Notes: a model not told the origin generated them from the letters alone. DNA of 64,000 nucleotides from Saccharopolyspora sp. NFXS83 (GCF_026241095.1 NZ_JAPFGB010000029.1:1-64000), one strand, 5' to 3'; numbered from the stretch's first letter, positions 11,251 to 22,451 are shown. Program-made: numbers and translations.

Positions 11251-12006
11251 ATGCTGGGGTTCGGACGGGCGAACAGGCGTCCCACCGAGGGCGTGGGGTT
11301 CGGAGAACCCAGAGCACGGGGCGGAACTCGCTGCGTCCGAGCGCTGCTGTCGCTCGGTGTCGGGCTGTCGGCGGTGCTGATCCCGGTCGTTCCCACGCAG
11401 GCCGGGCTGGGGCAGGCCGCTTCGGCGAGCCCCGTCGGCCCGCACGTCCAGTGCTCCGGCGTGCACGCCGGCGACGAGCGCTGGGGCCCGGAATTCCTGC
11501 CCCGGCCGTGGCAAGAGCCGGTCGGCCCGTTGCTGGACGAGTACTCCCGCAGTGGCGACCTCGCGCCCGCCGAGTTCCTCGACACCTACTGGGATTCGGC
11601 AGCGAACAGCTGGAGGTACCCGCCGCAGGACGGCTTCGAAGTGGGCCCGGACGGCAGCCCCGACAAGCACCCCGAAGTGCTGGACGTCGGCGACGACCTG
11701 GACCGCTTCGGCTCCGAGTACGGCTCGTTCCTCGCTCCCGTCGGGGACGACTACGCCGAGCGCTCGCTCCCACCGCAAAGCCTCACCACCCGCGAAGCCG
11801 ACTTCCCCTGCGGCTACCACCGGTACGAAGTGGCCCGGCCGTTCACCGTGTGGGAAGGCCCGATCGCACCCTGGTTCGCGCAGCCCGGCGGCGGCACCCA
11901 GATCCTGCTCGACGCCGCATTCCTCCAGCCGGGCGAGGGGCAGCGGCTGAACGTCAGGTGGCTGCTGTCAAATGGATACCTCAAGCCCGCGGACGATCTA
12001 CGGTAG
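11251..12006 (+). CDS. Secreted TNT-domain NAD glycohydrolase toxin
   Basis: 251-residue protein. An Arg-rich start and hydrophobic stretch (about residues 27-55, LLSLGVGLSAVLIPVVPTQA) form a signal peptide. The C-terminal half matches the tuberculosis necrotizing toxin (TNT, DUF4237) fold: DRFGSEYGSFLAPVG, then ERSLPPQSL, YHRYEVARPF and the signature IAPWFAQPGGGTQI. TNT domains cleave NAD+. The ATG at 11251 has AGAGGGAG in front of it; the open frame upstream lacks such a site. The next gene starts 4 nt after its stop and is the likely immunity partner. Unlike CpnT there is no channel domain, so this is a small stand-alone secreted toxin or exoenzyme. Confidence 0.85.
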   Translation: MLGFGRANRRPTEGVGFGEPRARGGTRCVRALLSLGVGLSAVLIPVVPTQAGLGQAASASPVGPHVQCSGVHAGDERWGPEFLPRPWQEPVGPLLDEYSRSGDLAPAEFLDTYWDSAANSWRYPPQDGFEVGPDGSPDKHPEVLDVGDDLDRFGSEYGSFLAPVGDDYAERSLPPQSLTTREADFPCGYHRYEVARPFTVWEGPIAPWFAQPGGGTQILLDAAFLQPGEGQRLNVRWLLSNGYLKPADDLR

Positions 12007-12010
12007 GCGG

Positions 12011-12244
12011 ATGGATCGCCGCGAACTGTTCACCCTGCTGCGCGGGGCGGGTGTCGCCGAAAGCGAGCTGTGGATCGAAGGTGTGCACGAACCCCGAACG
12101 CCGCCCACAGAATTCCTGTTCCTGCGCAAGGGCGAGAACGGCTGGGACACCGGCGTGGCCGAACGCGGAGTCTGGCACGTGATCACCTCGTCCCCCGACG
12201 AGGACACCGCCTGCGCCCGCCTCCTACGCCTAGCCCAACCCTGA
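12011..12244 (+). CDS. Putative immunity protein for the TNT toxin
   Basis: 77-residue acidic cytoplasmic protein (MDRRELFTLLRGAGVAESELWIEG...). It starts 4 nt after the toxin stop codon, a spacing that implies co-translation. The compact alpha/beta-looking sequence includes TEFLFLRKGENGWDTGVAERG. Its size and position match immunity factors paired with TNT domains (IFT in mycobacteria), and the sequence style is similar. I infer that it neutralises the NADase before export; direct homology cannot be proven here. Confidence 0.65.
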   Translation: MDRRELFTLLRGAGVAESELWIEGVHEPRTPPTEFLFLRKGENGWDTGVAERGVWHVITSSPDEDTACARLLRLAQP

Positions 12245-12267
12245 CCCCGCCGCCCCCATCCTGGTGG

Positions 12268-12457
12268 AGTGAAAGGCCCGTTCGTCCCATCACCTTGGGC
12301 CAACGGTCCGTTCACTCCACGAACTCGCCCTCCCCGAGGCCCAAGACCGTCCGCCGGCGTGCGCTCGCGCCCGCACCGCCCGGCGCCCACCCGGACCGCA
12401 TCCATGCGAGTGAACGGACCGTTCGTCCCGTTGGATTGGACGAACGGTCCGTTCACT
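12268..12457. repeat. 49-nt hairpin elements, cluster 3 (2 copies)
   Basis: Elements at 12268-12316 and 12409-12457, between the convergent immunity gene and AbiEi-like gene. The first is one of the more degenerate copies (left arm AGTGAAAGGCCCGTTC), though its outer ends and 49-nt length are kept. Confidence 0.85.
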
Positions 12458-12630
12458 CCGAAAGATCGCTGAGTTCCCGTCGAGTGGTGCGGGTGTGAGG
12501 AGGGCGCGGCTACCGGGACGCGCTGTGCGTGATCAGCCGCGATGCGCGAGGCGTGTCAGGGGAGGCTTGATTGGCCGGTGGAGTGGGTGAAGGGGTCGTC
12601 CACTCCTGATGGAGCCTCGGACGGAAGCGT

Positions 12631-13599
12631 TCAGCGTCGTGCTGGGACACGAGGGACCGCGGTCACCCGTGGGCGGGGCCGCTGCTGGGCCGCGCGGTAC
12701 GAGCGGCGCAGTTCGTCGAGCACCGCGGCGGGATCGGAGCGAAGGCGCTTCGGCAGCGTGTGCACCACGACGACACCTGCGGCGGTCATGAGCGTGTGGC
12801 GGAACACCGTGTTCTCGTAGCCGGTGGGCCGCAAGTGGTACTCCATGGAGTCGATCTGCCAGGCGAGACCCACCTCGTCGATCCAGCCGTCCGGAATCCC
12901 GAGCAAAGTCCCGTCCGGCCCCAGCAGCCGCACGTTCCACTGCATGGCCGGCAAATCCGAGTTCTGCGTCAAGCGGTACGCCCAGCTCTCAGCAGGGGAA
13001 TGCACGTTGGCGCCCATTTCCTCCAGCACGACGCGACATCGAGCGACGCCGCGCCGCGAACCGGCCTTGGCTTCGGCCGCCAGCGCTTCCGGCGTCACCA
13101 ACTCCCGCTGCACCGCCTCGGCCAGCAACGCCCGGACCTGGTCCAGCGTGGGCAACCGGCGAGCGGCGTCGAGCAACGCACGGACGAGCGGTGCCACTCT
13201 GAAGCCGCCGCGAGTCACCGGCGACGGGAGGCGCGTGGTTCGTTCGATCTCGACGAAACCTTTGCTGGCACGTTTGCGAGCCTCCGGGATGAGCAGGTGC
13301 ACTTCGTCGGTTTCGGGAAGGCGCGTCATGCCGTGCAACCGGCACGCGGCCAGACCCGTGATCATCGAACCGGTTCCCGCGTACCTCAAAGCGGCGTCAT
13401 GGCGCTGCTCGAGGGTGGGGGTGCCGGACGACAGCATGATGACGCCCGGCAGCAGCCGCTTCCACGGGCCGCCGATCGACGCCCGGTGGTACGTGGTTTG
13501 TCTTGGCACGCCGAGTTCGTCGAGAGCACGCGCGGTGAGGACGCCGTGAGTGGCCGCAGTGGCCACCCCGTCCCAGTCAACGATCGTTCTCCTCGGCAT
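12631..13599 (-). CDS. AbiEi-like antitoxin-domain protein with endonuclease-like C-terminus
   Basis: 322-residue protein of a family very common in actinomycetes. The N-terminal part carries an AbiEi-type winged-helix segment (TARALDELGVPRQTTYHRAS) and a type IV antitoxin-like core (GTGSMITGLAACRLHGM, HLLIPEARKRASKGFVEIERT). The C-terminal part resembles DUF559/Vsr-like nuclease folds (WIDEVGLAWQIDSMEYH, VVHTLPKRLRSDP). ATG at 13599 (MPRRTIVDWDG) is the natural start; the frame upstream runs into a hairpin element. No AbiEii toxin gene lies beside it, so it is a solitary member of unknown role. Confidence 0.75.
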   Translation of the reverse strand: MPRRTIVDWDGVATAATHGVLTARALDELGVPRQTTYHRASIGGPWKRLLPGVIMLSSGTPTLEQRHDAALRYAGTGSMITGLAACRLHGMTRLPETDEVHLLIPEARKRASKGFVEIERTTRLPSPVTRGGFRVAPLVRALLDAARRLPTLDQVRALLAEAVQRELVTPEALAAEAKAGSRRGVARCRVVLEEMGANVHSPAESWAYRLTQNSDLPAMQWNVRLLGPDGTLLGIPDGWIDEVGLAWQIDSMEYHLRPTGYENTVFRHTLMTAAGVVVVHTLPKRLRSDPAAVLDELRRSYRAAQQRPRPRVTAVPRVPARR

Positions 13600-13697
13600 G
13601 ACTCCACGATGACCAACCGGAGAACTCGCGCGCCAGGTCGATTTCAAGATCTGTGGATGAATCGCCGCCCTGTGGACAACTCGAGCGCTTGTGGTGG

Positions 13698-13865
13698 AGT
13701 GAACGGACCATCCGTCCAAATAGGTTGGTCGAACGGTCCGTTCAGTTCGGAAATGATCCGCTCCCTTTCGGGTCGATATCGGCGTGTCGGACGGGGCTCG
13801 CGTTCGGCTGGCATCGAGTGAGCGGACCGTTCGCCCAACGGGTTTGGTCGAACGGTCCGCTCACT
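13698..13865. repeat. 49-nt hairpin elements, cluster 4 (2 copies)
   Basis: Elements at 13698-13746 and 13817-13865. This is the only cluster lying between divergent genes, upstream of both. The second has a paired change near the base: GAGCGG in the left arm and CCGCTC in the right arm, so arm pairing is perfect although the dyad inside each arm is broken. Confidence 0.9.
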
Positions 13866-13940
13866 CGGCATCGGGACGGGAGCGCACACGGCCGCTGCTC
13901 CGGGGGGAGCGGGCGTACCGTGACACGGGAAGGGGGCGTG

Positions 13941-14387
13941 ATGAGGACGTCGCAGCAGAGGTTTTCGCGGTCGGCCGCAGGAGCGCTGCTCGCCGGGTTC
14001 GTGCTGAGCGGGTGCGCCGGGTACCAGACCGATCCGGGAGTGCAGCACCACGCGCCGAGCGCTTCCCGCGACGACATCATCACCAAGATCGGATTCGTGT
14101 CGCAGGACCAGTGCTTCACGCGTCCCGCGCAGCACGGCACGGAGCGATGCGAACGGTACGTGGCGCAGGTGCGCAACATCGCGCTCAGCGCCACTGAACC
14201 GACGGAACATCCTCCGCAGGTCATCGCTTCCGCACGCCAGTTGCAGCAGCGAGTGGACCGACTGCTCCGACGTGGATGCTTCCCACCGAGGCCGGAGGCG
14301 GAGCAGGTGTGCACCCACGATCTGATCACCCTCGACCGGGCTCTCGGAGATCTCCGCGCCGCGCTCGTCGCCACCCCGCTCGGGTGA
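13941..14387 (+). CDS. Small lipoprotein of unknown function
   Basis: 148-residue protein with an N-terminal lipoprotein signal: MRTSQQRFSRSAAGALLAGFVLSGC, with lipobox LSGC at about residue 25. The mature part is mostly helical, with three further cysteines (QDQCF, ERCERY, RGCFPP) and a fourth in EQVCTHD, possibly two disulfides. Starts at ATG 13941 behind AGGGGG. It stands alone. Function not recognised; surface-anchored by the signal. Confidence 0.75.
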   Translation: MRTSQQRFSRSAAGALLAGFVLSGCAGYQTDPGVQHHAPSASRDDIITKIGFVSQDQCFTRPAQHGTERCERYVAQVRNIALSATEPTEHPPQVIASARQLQQRVDRLLRRGCFPPRPEAEQVCTHDLITLDRALGDLRAALVATPLG

Positions 14388-14487
14388 TCGTCGTTCACTC
14401 TCCGTTTGGAAAACCCCTGGCATAGCGCACAAATCGGTGCTTTCCACGGCCACCTGACCACACGCGCGGCAGCGGGTTGATACTGCG

Positions 14488-15660
14488 GTGGTGACGAGTT
14501 CGGTACGTGTGGGAGTGGACATCCGCCCGTTCCGCGCCTGGGTCCTCGCGCCCGAACGCCTGCGCGGCCTCGCGGACCGGCACGCCACGCCGTGGGACCG
14601 TGTTGACGTCGGGAATTCCGTGCGGCTGCTGGGCGAGTGGAAGCGGCTCGCGGTGCTCGCTCGTGAGGAACGTCCGGCGATGTACGTCTACGAGCAGTCC
14701 GGGCCCCTCGGCGTGCAGCGCGGCGTGATCTCCGCCGTGCACCTGGACAGCCGGCTGTTGCCGCACGAGGACGTCACCCCCGCTCATACCGACGGCATGG
14801 TCGAGTTGATGCGGGCGGGGGAGATGAGCATGCCGCCCATCCTGCTCGGCTATTCCGGGACGGACCGCATCGCCGAACAGCTGGACGCGGCGACCCGGCA
14901 ACGGCCGTTGACCGAGCTGCGCACACCGGACGGACAGGAGCACCGCGTGTGGCGACTCGCGGAGCGGGAGATCTGCGGGCAGATCATCGATGGGCTGCAC
15001 CAGCGGGCCGCGCTCATCGCGGACGGGCACCACCGCCACGTCGCCGCCCGTCGGTTCCGCCGTGATGTCCACGCCGCTGGGCACGGCCGTGGGCCGTGGG
15101 ATTACCTGCCCGCGTTACTCGTCGACACCAAACGCAGCCCGCTGCGGCTGCGGCCGGTGCACCGGGTGTTGCCGCACGCCGACCCGTGGAAGGTGCTCGC
15201 CGCCGCGCAGCAGTGGTTCCAGATCACCGCGCTGAGCGGGCCGCTGGAGGAATGGCTCGACGTGCTGCGGGCGCGGGCGTATCACGGCCCGGCTTTCATC
15301 GTGGCGACACCGGACAGAGCGTTCCTGCTCGACCGGCCTGATGCGCACTTCCTGGCCGGGCCGTGCGGGAGGTTCCCGGAGTCGTTGCGGTCGATGCACA
15401 TCTCGGTGTTGCAGGCGTTCCTCGACACGGTGCGGGATTCGCCGGAAATGACCGTGCACTACGAACCGAGTGCGCCGAGGGCGTTGCACGTGGTGCGCGA
15501 AGTCGGAGGGATCGCCGCCATCACGTTCCCCCCGAGCAAGCTGGACCTGTCCGCCGCTGCGGCGACCGGTGTGCGCCTCCCGCCGAAGGCCACGGCGTTC
15601 GGCCCCAACCCGCATCCCGGCCTGGTCCTGCGCACGCTTCCCAGTCCTCGCCTGCCCTGA
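14488..15660 (+). CDS. DUF1015 family protein
   Basis: 390-residue DUF1015 protein (SerK-like superfamily). The conserved core IADGHHRHVAARRFR (about residues 172-186) and the N-terminal pattern DIRPFRAWVLAPERL are clear. In archaea a relative is an ADP-dependent serine kinase; in actinomycetes the activity is unproven. Two adjacent GTG codons (14488, 14491) can serve as start. It converges on the copper ATPase gene across a three-copy hairpin cluster. Confidence 0.8.
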   Translation: MVTSSVRVGVDIRPFRAWVLAPERLRGLADRHATPWDRVDVGNSVRLLGEWKRLAVLAREERPAMYVYEQSGPLGVQRGVISAVHLDSRLLPHEDVTPAHTDGMVELMRAGEMSMPPILLGYSGTDRIAEQLDAATRQRPLTELRTPDGQEHRVWRLAEREICGQIIDGLHQRAALIADGHHRHVAARRFRRDVHAAGHGRGPWDYLPALLVDTKRSPLRLRPVHRVLPHADPWKVLAAAQQWFQITALSGPLEEWLDVLRARAYHGPAFIVATPDRAFLLDRPDAHFLAGPCGRFPESLRSMHISVLQAFLDTVRDSPEMTVHYEPSAPRALHVVREVGGIAAITFPPSKLDLSAAAATGVRLPPKATAFGPNPHPGLVLRTLPSPRLP

Positions 15661-15715
15661 CCTCTCCGAGCGGCAGCCCGACCGAATCCACCGTGGCCGC
15701 TGGGGGATCCGGCGG

Positions 15716-15957
15716 AGTGAACGGCCCGTTCGCCCAATTCCGTTGGCTGAACGGTCCGTTCACCTAATTCGATCGGCTGCCAACGCTGATCTCGACGCAC
15801 CTGAGAATCCGACGTTCGAGAGAAGTGAACGGCCCTTTCGCCCAACGCTATTGGGCAAGCGGGCCGTTCACTTCGAAAGCCGTTCGAGCGGGGTGGGGAT
15901 TCGGATGGAGTGAACGGACCGTTCGTCCTGCGGGATTGGACGGACGGTCCGTTCACT
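15716..15957. repeat. 49-nt hairpin elements, cluster 5 (3 copies)
   Basis: Elements at 15716-15764, 15824-15872 and 15909-15957, filling the gap between the convergent DUF1015 and copA genes. The middle copy is partly degraded in the arms. The last ends 10 nt before the copA stop codon. Confidence 0.9.
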
Positions 15958-15966
15958 CCACCCCGA

Positions 15967-18216
<2,250 letters not shown>

Positions 18217-18332
18217 CGTGCGATCTCCTGTTCACCCGCCGCGCGGATCCGTCCGGAAGGGACGTCCGCAGTGGACTTGTCGGGATGTGCCGCGAGGCGG
18301 CGGGAGCGGCGGAACCGCTCCCGCCTGGACGC

Positions 18333-18542
18333 CTACGCGTTCACCAGCTGGTAGCCGGCCTCCTCGACCGCACCGCGCACCGCGTTCTCGGACAGCGGTT
18401 CGGTGCTGGTCACGGTCACCGCGCCGGTGGCGAGGTCCACGGCGACGTCGGAGACGCCGGAGAGCTCGCTGATCTCCTCGGTCACCGAGCTCACGCAGTG
18501 TCCGCAGGTCATCCCGGTCACGGTGTAGGTCGACTGGCTCAT
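18333..18542 (-). CDS. copZ: Copper chaperone
   Basis: 69-residue heavy-metal-associated domain with the binding loop MTCGHCV (about residues 11-17) and the ferredoxin-like pattern ending VRGAVEEAGYQLV. It carries Cu+ to the CopA N-terminal domain. GGAAGGG lies upstream of the ATG. It is between csoR and copA in the same direction. Confidence 0.93.
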   Translation of the reverse strand: MSQSTYTVTGMTCGHCVSSVTEEISELSGVSDVAVDLATGAVTVTSTEPLSENAVRGAVEEAGYQLVNA

Positions 18543-18600
18543 GTACGTCCCTTCCTCATGGTCGTCTTGCCTTGCGGGCGCCGGCCGCTCTCGTCGTCCG

Positions 18601-18882
18601 TCAGGAGCGCACCAGCCGGGCGATCGCGGCGCCGGCCTCGGCCACCTTCTCGTCGGCGGCGTCGCCGCCTTCGGCCAGTGCTTCGGTGACGCAGTGCTTG
18701 AGGTGCTCGTCGAGCAGTCCCAACGCGACCGACTGGAGCGCCTTGGTGGTGGCGCTGATCTGGGTGAGCACGTCGATGCAGTACTTGTCGTCCTCGATCA
18801 TCTTGGCGAGGCCGCGGACCTGTCCCTCGATGCGGCGCAGCCGCTTCGCGTACTCGTCCTTGTCCTGTGTGTATCCGTGCAT
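18601..18882 (-). CDS. csoR: Copper-sensing transcriptional repressor
   Basis: 93-residue CsoR. The Cu+ ligands are present in the canonical Cys-His-Cys arrangement: C34 (DDKYCIDV), H59 and C63 (LLDEHLKHC). The helical bundle YAKRLRRIEGQVRGL binds DNA. I chose ATG at 18882 (MHGYTQDKDEYAKRL); the frame continues upstream through the operator. A matching operator lies 36 nt upstream, implying autoregulation and control of copZ-copA. Confidence 0.93.
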   Translation of the reverse strand: MHGYTQDKDEYAKRLRRIEGQVRGLAKMIEDDKYCIDVLTQISATTKALQSVALGLLDEHLKHCVTEALAEGGDAADEKVAEAGAAIARLVRS

Positions 18883-18916
18883 CGAGCTCTCCCCGGTCCG
18901 GCGCCAACGGACACAG

Positions 18917-18938
18917 GTATACCCATGGGGGGTATGGG
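18917..18938. promoter_or_regulatory. CsoR operator
   Basis: GTATACCCATGGGGGGTAT, a GC-rich dyad with ATACCC and GGGTAT half sites, just upstream of csoR. It has the form of known CsoR boxes and probably controls the csoR-copZ-copA operon. Confidence 0.8.
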
Positions 18939-19104
18939 TGTCAACTGTGGCCTGAATGTGGGCATCGATGCACGGGGTGCGGAACATGCACGTCAGGGGC
19001 GTGCGGTGCGCCGGGAGGTGCCGGAGGGGTTCGAGCGTTCCAGCGCCGGTCCACGTGCGGCGGATTCGGCCGGTCGATCGCAGGTTCACCCCTCCCGACC
19101 GGAT

Positions 19105-19121
19105 ACCTACTAGAGGTAGGT
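19105..19121. promoter_or_regulatory. Small dyad upstream of the MFS gene
   Basis: ACCTAC-TAGAG-GTAGGT, perfect 6-nt arms 50 nt before the GTG start of the MFS gene. It could be an operator; no regulator is assigned. Confidence 0.4.
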
Positions 19122-19170
19122 TCCGGGGTGGCCGCCGTGTGATCGCCCGTTCCGGGCGGGAGGAGCATCA

Positions 19171-20397
19171 GTGCACCGAACGACCCGCGTGACCGTTGCC
19201 CTGTTGTTCGCGGCCTGGACCGTGGACTACATCGACCGGCTCATCATCAACGTCGCGCTGCCGTCCATCGGTGAAACCTTCGGCCTCGACCACGGCGAAC
19301 GCGGACTGGTCGTCTCGGCGTTCTTCCTCACCTACGCGCTGATGCAGATCCCCGGCGGGCTGCTCGCCGACCGCTACGGCGGAGTGCGGATGGCCTCGCT
19401 GGCGCTGCTGCTCTGGTCGGTGTTCACCGGGCTCACCGCCTTCGCGTGGTCGTTCACCGCGTTGCTGGCCGTGCGGCTGAGCTTCGGGGCCGCGCAAGGT
19501 CTGTTTCCCGGAGCCTCGGTGAGCGCGCTGAGCGCCCGCAGCGTTCCCGAGCAGCGGCTCACGGCCAACGGCTGGATGCAGAGCTCCAACGCCATCGGCG
19601 CGCTGCTGGCAGCCGTGGTGGGCTCGGCGCTGCTGTCCGTCTGGGACTGGCGAATCGCGTTCTGCGCGGTGGCCGGGCTGGGCCTGCTGGTGTTCGTGGC
19701 CGTGCTGCGGTGGATGCCGGAGCCGCTCTCGCTCGACCTGACCGGACCACGCCGGGTCGCGGGCGGCACGATGCGGGTGCTGCGTTCACCCGCGATCTGG
19801 GGTTTCGCGGTGATGTTCTTCGCCTACGACATCGTGAGCTGGGGGATCAGCACCTGGACCACCTCCTACCTGGTGGAACGGCACGGGCTGCCGATCGGTG
19901 AGGCCGGGCTGGTGGTCGTCGGCCCGACGCTGCTCGGCGCGATCGGGATCGTGGTGGGCGGCCGGCTGTCGGACCGGTTCGGCGGACGTCCTCAGCGGGT
20001 GGTCGTGCCCAGCATGATCGTGGTCGGGGTGCTGCTGTTCCTGCTGCCGCGGATGCCCACGGTGCCGCTGTTCGTGGCCTGCGCGACGGTGCTCGGCGGC
20101 GTCGCCGGGCTGGCCTACCTGCCGTGCTTCTCGGTACCGCTGCGCAGCCTGCCCGCCGCGCTGAGCGGAGCCGCGGCCGGAGTGATCCTCTTCGGTGGGC
20201 AGCTCGCCGGGGTGCTCAGCCCCAGCGTGTTCGGTTACGTCGTCGAGCACGCCGGCTACACCACCGCGTTCACCGCGCTGATGGTCGGCCCCGTCGTCGC
20301 CATCGCGGTCGTGCTGGGAGTACCGCAGACCACCGAGCACTTCCTGCGCCGTTTCGGTGGGGTGCCGGTGCGCGACGGTGCGGTTTCGCGCGGGTGA
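19171..20397 (+). CDS. MFS transporter, anion:cation symporter type
   Basis: 408-residue major facilitator carrier with twelve predicted helices. N-terminal WTVDYIDRLIINVALPSIG and the loop motif GGLLADRYGGVR (helix 2-3) point to the ACS branch, which moves organic anions such as hexuronates or carboxylates. GTG at 19171 is preceded by GGGAGGAG. It stands alone, with a small dyad upstream. Substrate unknown. Confidence 0.8.
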   Translation: MHRTTRVTVALLFAAWTVDYIDRLIINVALPSIGETFGLDHGERGLVVSAFFLTYALMQIPGGLLADRYGGVRMASLALLLWSVFTGLTAFAWSFTALLAVRLSFGAAQGLFPGASVSALSARSVPEQRLTANGWMQSSNAIGALLAAVVGSALLSVWDWRIAFCAVAGLGLLVFVAVLRWMPEPLSLDLTGPRRVAGGTMRVLRSPAIWGFAVMFFAYDIVSWGISTWTTSYLVERHGLPIGEAGLVVVGPTLLGAIGIVVGGRLSDRFGGRPQRVVVPSMIVVGVLLFLLPRMPTVPLFVACATVLGGVAGLAYLPCFSVPLRSLPAALSGAAAGVILFGGQLAGVLSPSVFGYVVEHAGYTTAFTALMVGPVVAIAVVLGVPQTTEHFLRRFGGVPVRDGAVSRG

Positions 20398-20565
20398 GCG
20401 GGTGTGCTGGAGTGCTGCTCTGATCGGCCTCCGGCTCGACGCGGGCTCGCGGAGGTGAGGGCGCCCGGATGCCGGGGCTCCGGTCGGTACGTCGCCTCCT
20501 CGACCCCCCTCTCGCCGTGAGCGCCCCGGGTTGATCCGTGCTCCGTCCGGCCTGGGCTGGATGTG

Positions 20566-20840
20566 AGTGAACGGACCGTTCGCCCGATCCAGCTGGACGA
20601 ACGGTCCGTTCACTCCGCCAGAAGCGACCGCGTGCACGTCCACGGCTGAGCGCGTCGGCGAGCATCTGCCCGGCCGTCGGCCCGCCGAGCGTTTCCGAGT
20701 GAACGGACCGTTCGCCCAACGGGATTGGACGAACAGGCCGTTCACTCCAGTCGATCCCGGTGGTTCACGGGTAGCTGAGGTGGTCGGGGCGAGTGAACGG
20801 ACCGTTGGTCCAACGAGTTCGGGCGAACGGTCCGTTCACT
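20566..20840. repeat. 49-nt hairpin elements, cluster 6 (3 copies)
   Basis: Elements at 20566-20614, 20698-20746 and 20792-20840, in the gap between the MFS gene and the acetoacetate decarboxylase-like gene. The first begins about 170 nt after the MFS stop codon, so direct terminator use for that gene is less certain here. Confidence 0.9.
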
Positions 20841-20934
20841 CCGGAAGTGGTGGTTGGGGTGTGGTCGCTCGTCGGGTGCGTTCCTGGGCGTCGTGCGGCG
20901 GGGTGGGGCGGGTGATCACCTGGGGCTTTGACTT

Positions 20935-20973
20935 TTGTACTCGCTCGTACAATGATTGTACTTGACAGTACAA
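20935..20973. promoter_or_regulatory. Double TetR-type operator TTGTAC-N6-GTACAA
   Basis: Two perfect copies of TTGTAC-N6-GTACAA at 20935-20952 and 20956-20973, centres 21 bp apart, i.e. two helical turns and the same DNA face. They lie 17 nt before the GTG of the next gene and overlap promoter-like hexamers. The TetR protein encoded two genes downstream is the natural candidate to bind them. Confidence 0.8.
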
Positions 20974-20989
20974 ACCACGGGAGGTAAGC

Positions 20990-21799
20990 GTGACCGCTCA
21001 GAGCGCGAACAAGGTGCAGATGTCCGAGGAGGGAGTGGCGCCCGCCGACGCCCGTCCCGAGTTCACCTTCGAAGAGGCCAAGAGCGATCTCCGCCGCAGG
21101 CAGAACCCCAAGGCCGACAAGTACAAGAACGCGAAGTTCCTCTCCGCCACGGTGCCGATCAACCGCGAAGCGGCCGACCACGTGCTGCCCGCCGGCGTGA
21201 AGATGGACGAATCGAGCACCGCGACGCTCTTCGTCGTCGACTACCCGTGGACGAACTTCAACAGCACCTACCGCGAGGCCGCGCTGTTCCTGAACGTCAA
21301 GCACGGCCCGTTCCGCGCCGCGCACTGCCCGTGGATCGTGGTGGACGACGACACCGCGCTCATCGGAGGCAGGGACACCCTGGGCTTCCCGAAGAAGATC
21401 GCCGAGATCGACTGGTCCGAGCAGGACGATGGCGTTGAGGCAGTGGTCCGGCGCCGCGGCGTCGAGCTGATCCGGATGAGCGGCAAGTTCGGCGAGGAGG
21501 TCGACTCGGTCCCGCCGATCTTCAACCAGCCGTTCCGCAACGTGATCGGCACCGTCGGGCTCTCGGTGCCCCGGCTGGTCACCTTCAGCACCGTCGACCA
21601 CCCGCTGGAGCAGCGCAACGCCGACGTCGACCTCACCGTCGGCGGCTCCTACACCGACCCGCTGGACACCCTCATCTCCGGCCCGCCGCTGAACGCGCAC
21701 TTCCGCCGGGTGAACATGAGGGTGGGCAAGCTGCCGCTGCCGGTGGGCCTGGTGTCGCCGACCTTCCTGCTGCGCATGCACCCGATGCGGGACAGCTGA
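20990..21799 (+). CDS. Acetoacetate decarboxylase-family protein
   Basis: 269-residue ADC-fold protein. The lysine pair of the Schiff-base site is present in GRDTLGFPKKIAEI (about residues 124-137), so decarboxylase or related imine chemistry is possible. Many ADC relatives instead catalyse aldolase or hydratase reactions, so the substrate is open. GTG start with GGGAGG upstream. First gene of an operon with a TetR regulator and a zinc alcohol dehydrogenase, behind a double operator. Together they suggest inducible breakdown of a ketone, keto acid or secondary alcohol. Confidence 0.85.
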   Translation: MTAQSANKVQMSEEGVAPADARPEFTFEEAKSDLRRRQNPKADKYKNAKFLSATVPINREAADHVLPAGVKMDESSTATLFVVDYPWTNFNSTYREAALFLNVKHGPFRAAHCPWIVVDDDTALIGGRDTLGFPKKIAEIDWSEQDDGVEAVVRRRGVELIRMSGKFGEEVDSVPPIFNQPFRNVIGTVGLSVPRLVTFSTVDHPLEQRNADVDLTVGGSYTDPLDTLISGPPLNAHFRRVNMRVGKLPLPVGLVSPTFLLRMHPMRDS

Positions 21800-21815
21800 G
21801 CGAAGGGAGCCGGTC

Positions 21816-22451
21816 ATGACCGGTGCCAAGGGGGAGAAGCCGGAGCGCGCGCAGCACCTGCCGCTCGCGGTCCGCAAGGAACTCGTGCTCGACGCGGCAC
21901 TGCGGGTGTCGCTGCGCGACGGGGACGCCGTGTCCATGGACGCCGTGGCCGCCGAGGCGGGTGTGGCGAAGACCGTGCTGTACCGGTGCTGGAGCAACCG
22001 CGAGACGATGCTGCACGCGCTGGACGAGCGGGAGAGCAGTCGGCTCGCCGAGCAGCTGGCCACCGCGCTGGACGCGGCGCAGGCGGAATCCGACCCGGCG
22101 CGCGCCCTGCACGGGGTCCTCGTGGCCTACTTCGCCGCGGTCCGCGACTCCCCGGACAGCTACCGGCTGCTGTACGGGACGAGGGTGCGTGCGGACCGGG
22201 CGCAAGCCGTGCAAGGCTCGAGGTCCCGCGCGATCACCCGGCTCACCCCGGTGCTGCACGGCTGGCTGGACGGCTCCGGTTCCCGCCCTGGCAGTGAGCG
22301 CCGTGCGAGCGCGCTGGCCGCGCTGGCGGTCGGTGCGGCCGAATCCGGTGCCCGGTTGCTGCTCGACCCCGAACCCGACTGGAGCCCCGAGGAGCTCGCC
22401 GACTCGGTGCGCACCCTGTTCGCCGGCGGCGTTCCCGCGTTCGACGACTGA
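21816..22451 (+). CDS. TetR-family regulator
   Basis: 211-residue TetR protein with N-terminal HTH (VSMDAVAAEAGVAKTVLYRCWSNRETML, about residues 40-67) and a helical ligand domain. It lies 16 nt after the ADC-like gene in the same direction, so it is co-transcribed with the genes it probably represses. The double TTGTAC operator upstream of the operon is its likely target. Confidence 0.88.
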   Translation: MTGAKGEKPERAQHLPLAVRKELVLDAALRVSLRDGDAVSMDAVAAEAGVAKTVLYRCWSNRETMLHALDERESSRLAEQLATALDAAQAESDPARALHGVLVAYFAAVRDSPDSYRLLYGTRVRADRAQAVQGSRSRAITRLTPVLHGWLDGSGSRPGSERRASALAALAVGAAESGARLLLDPEPDWSPEELADSVRTLFAGGVPAFDD

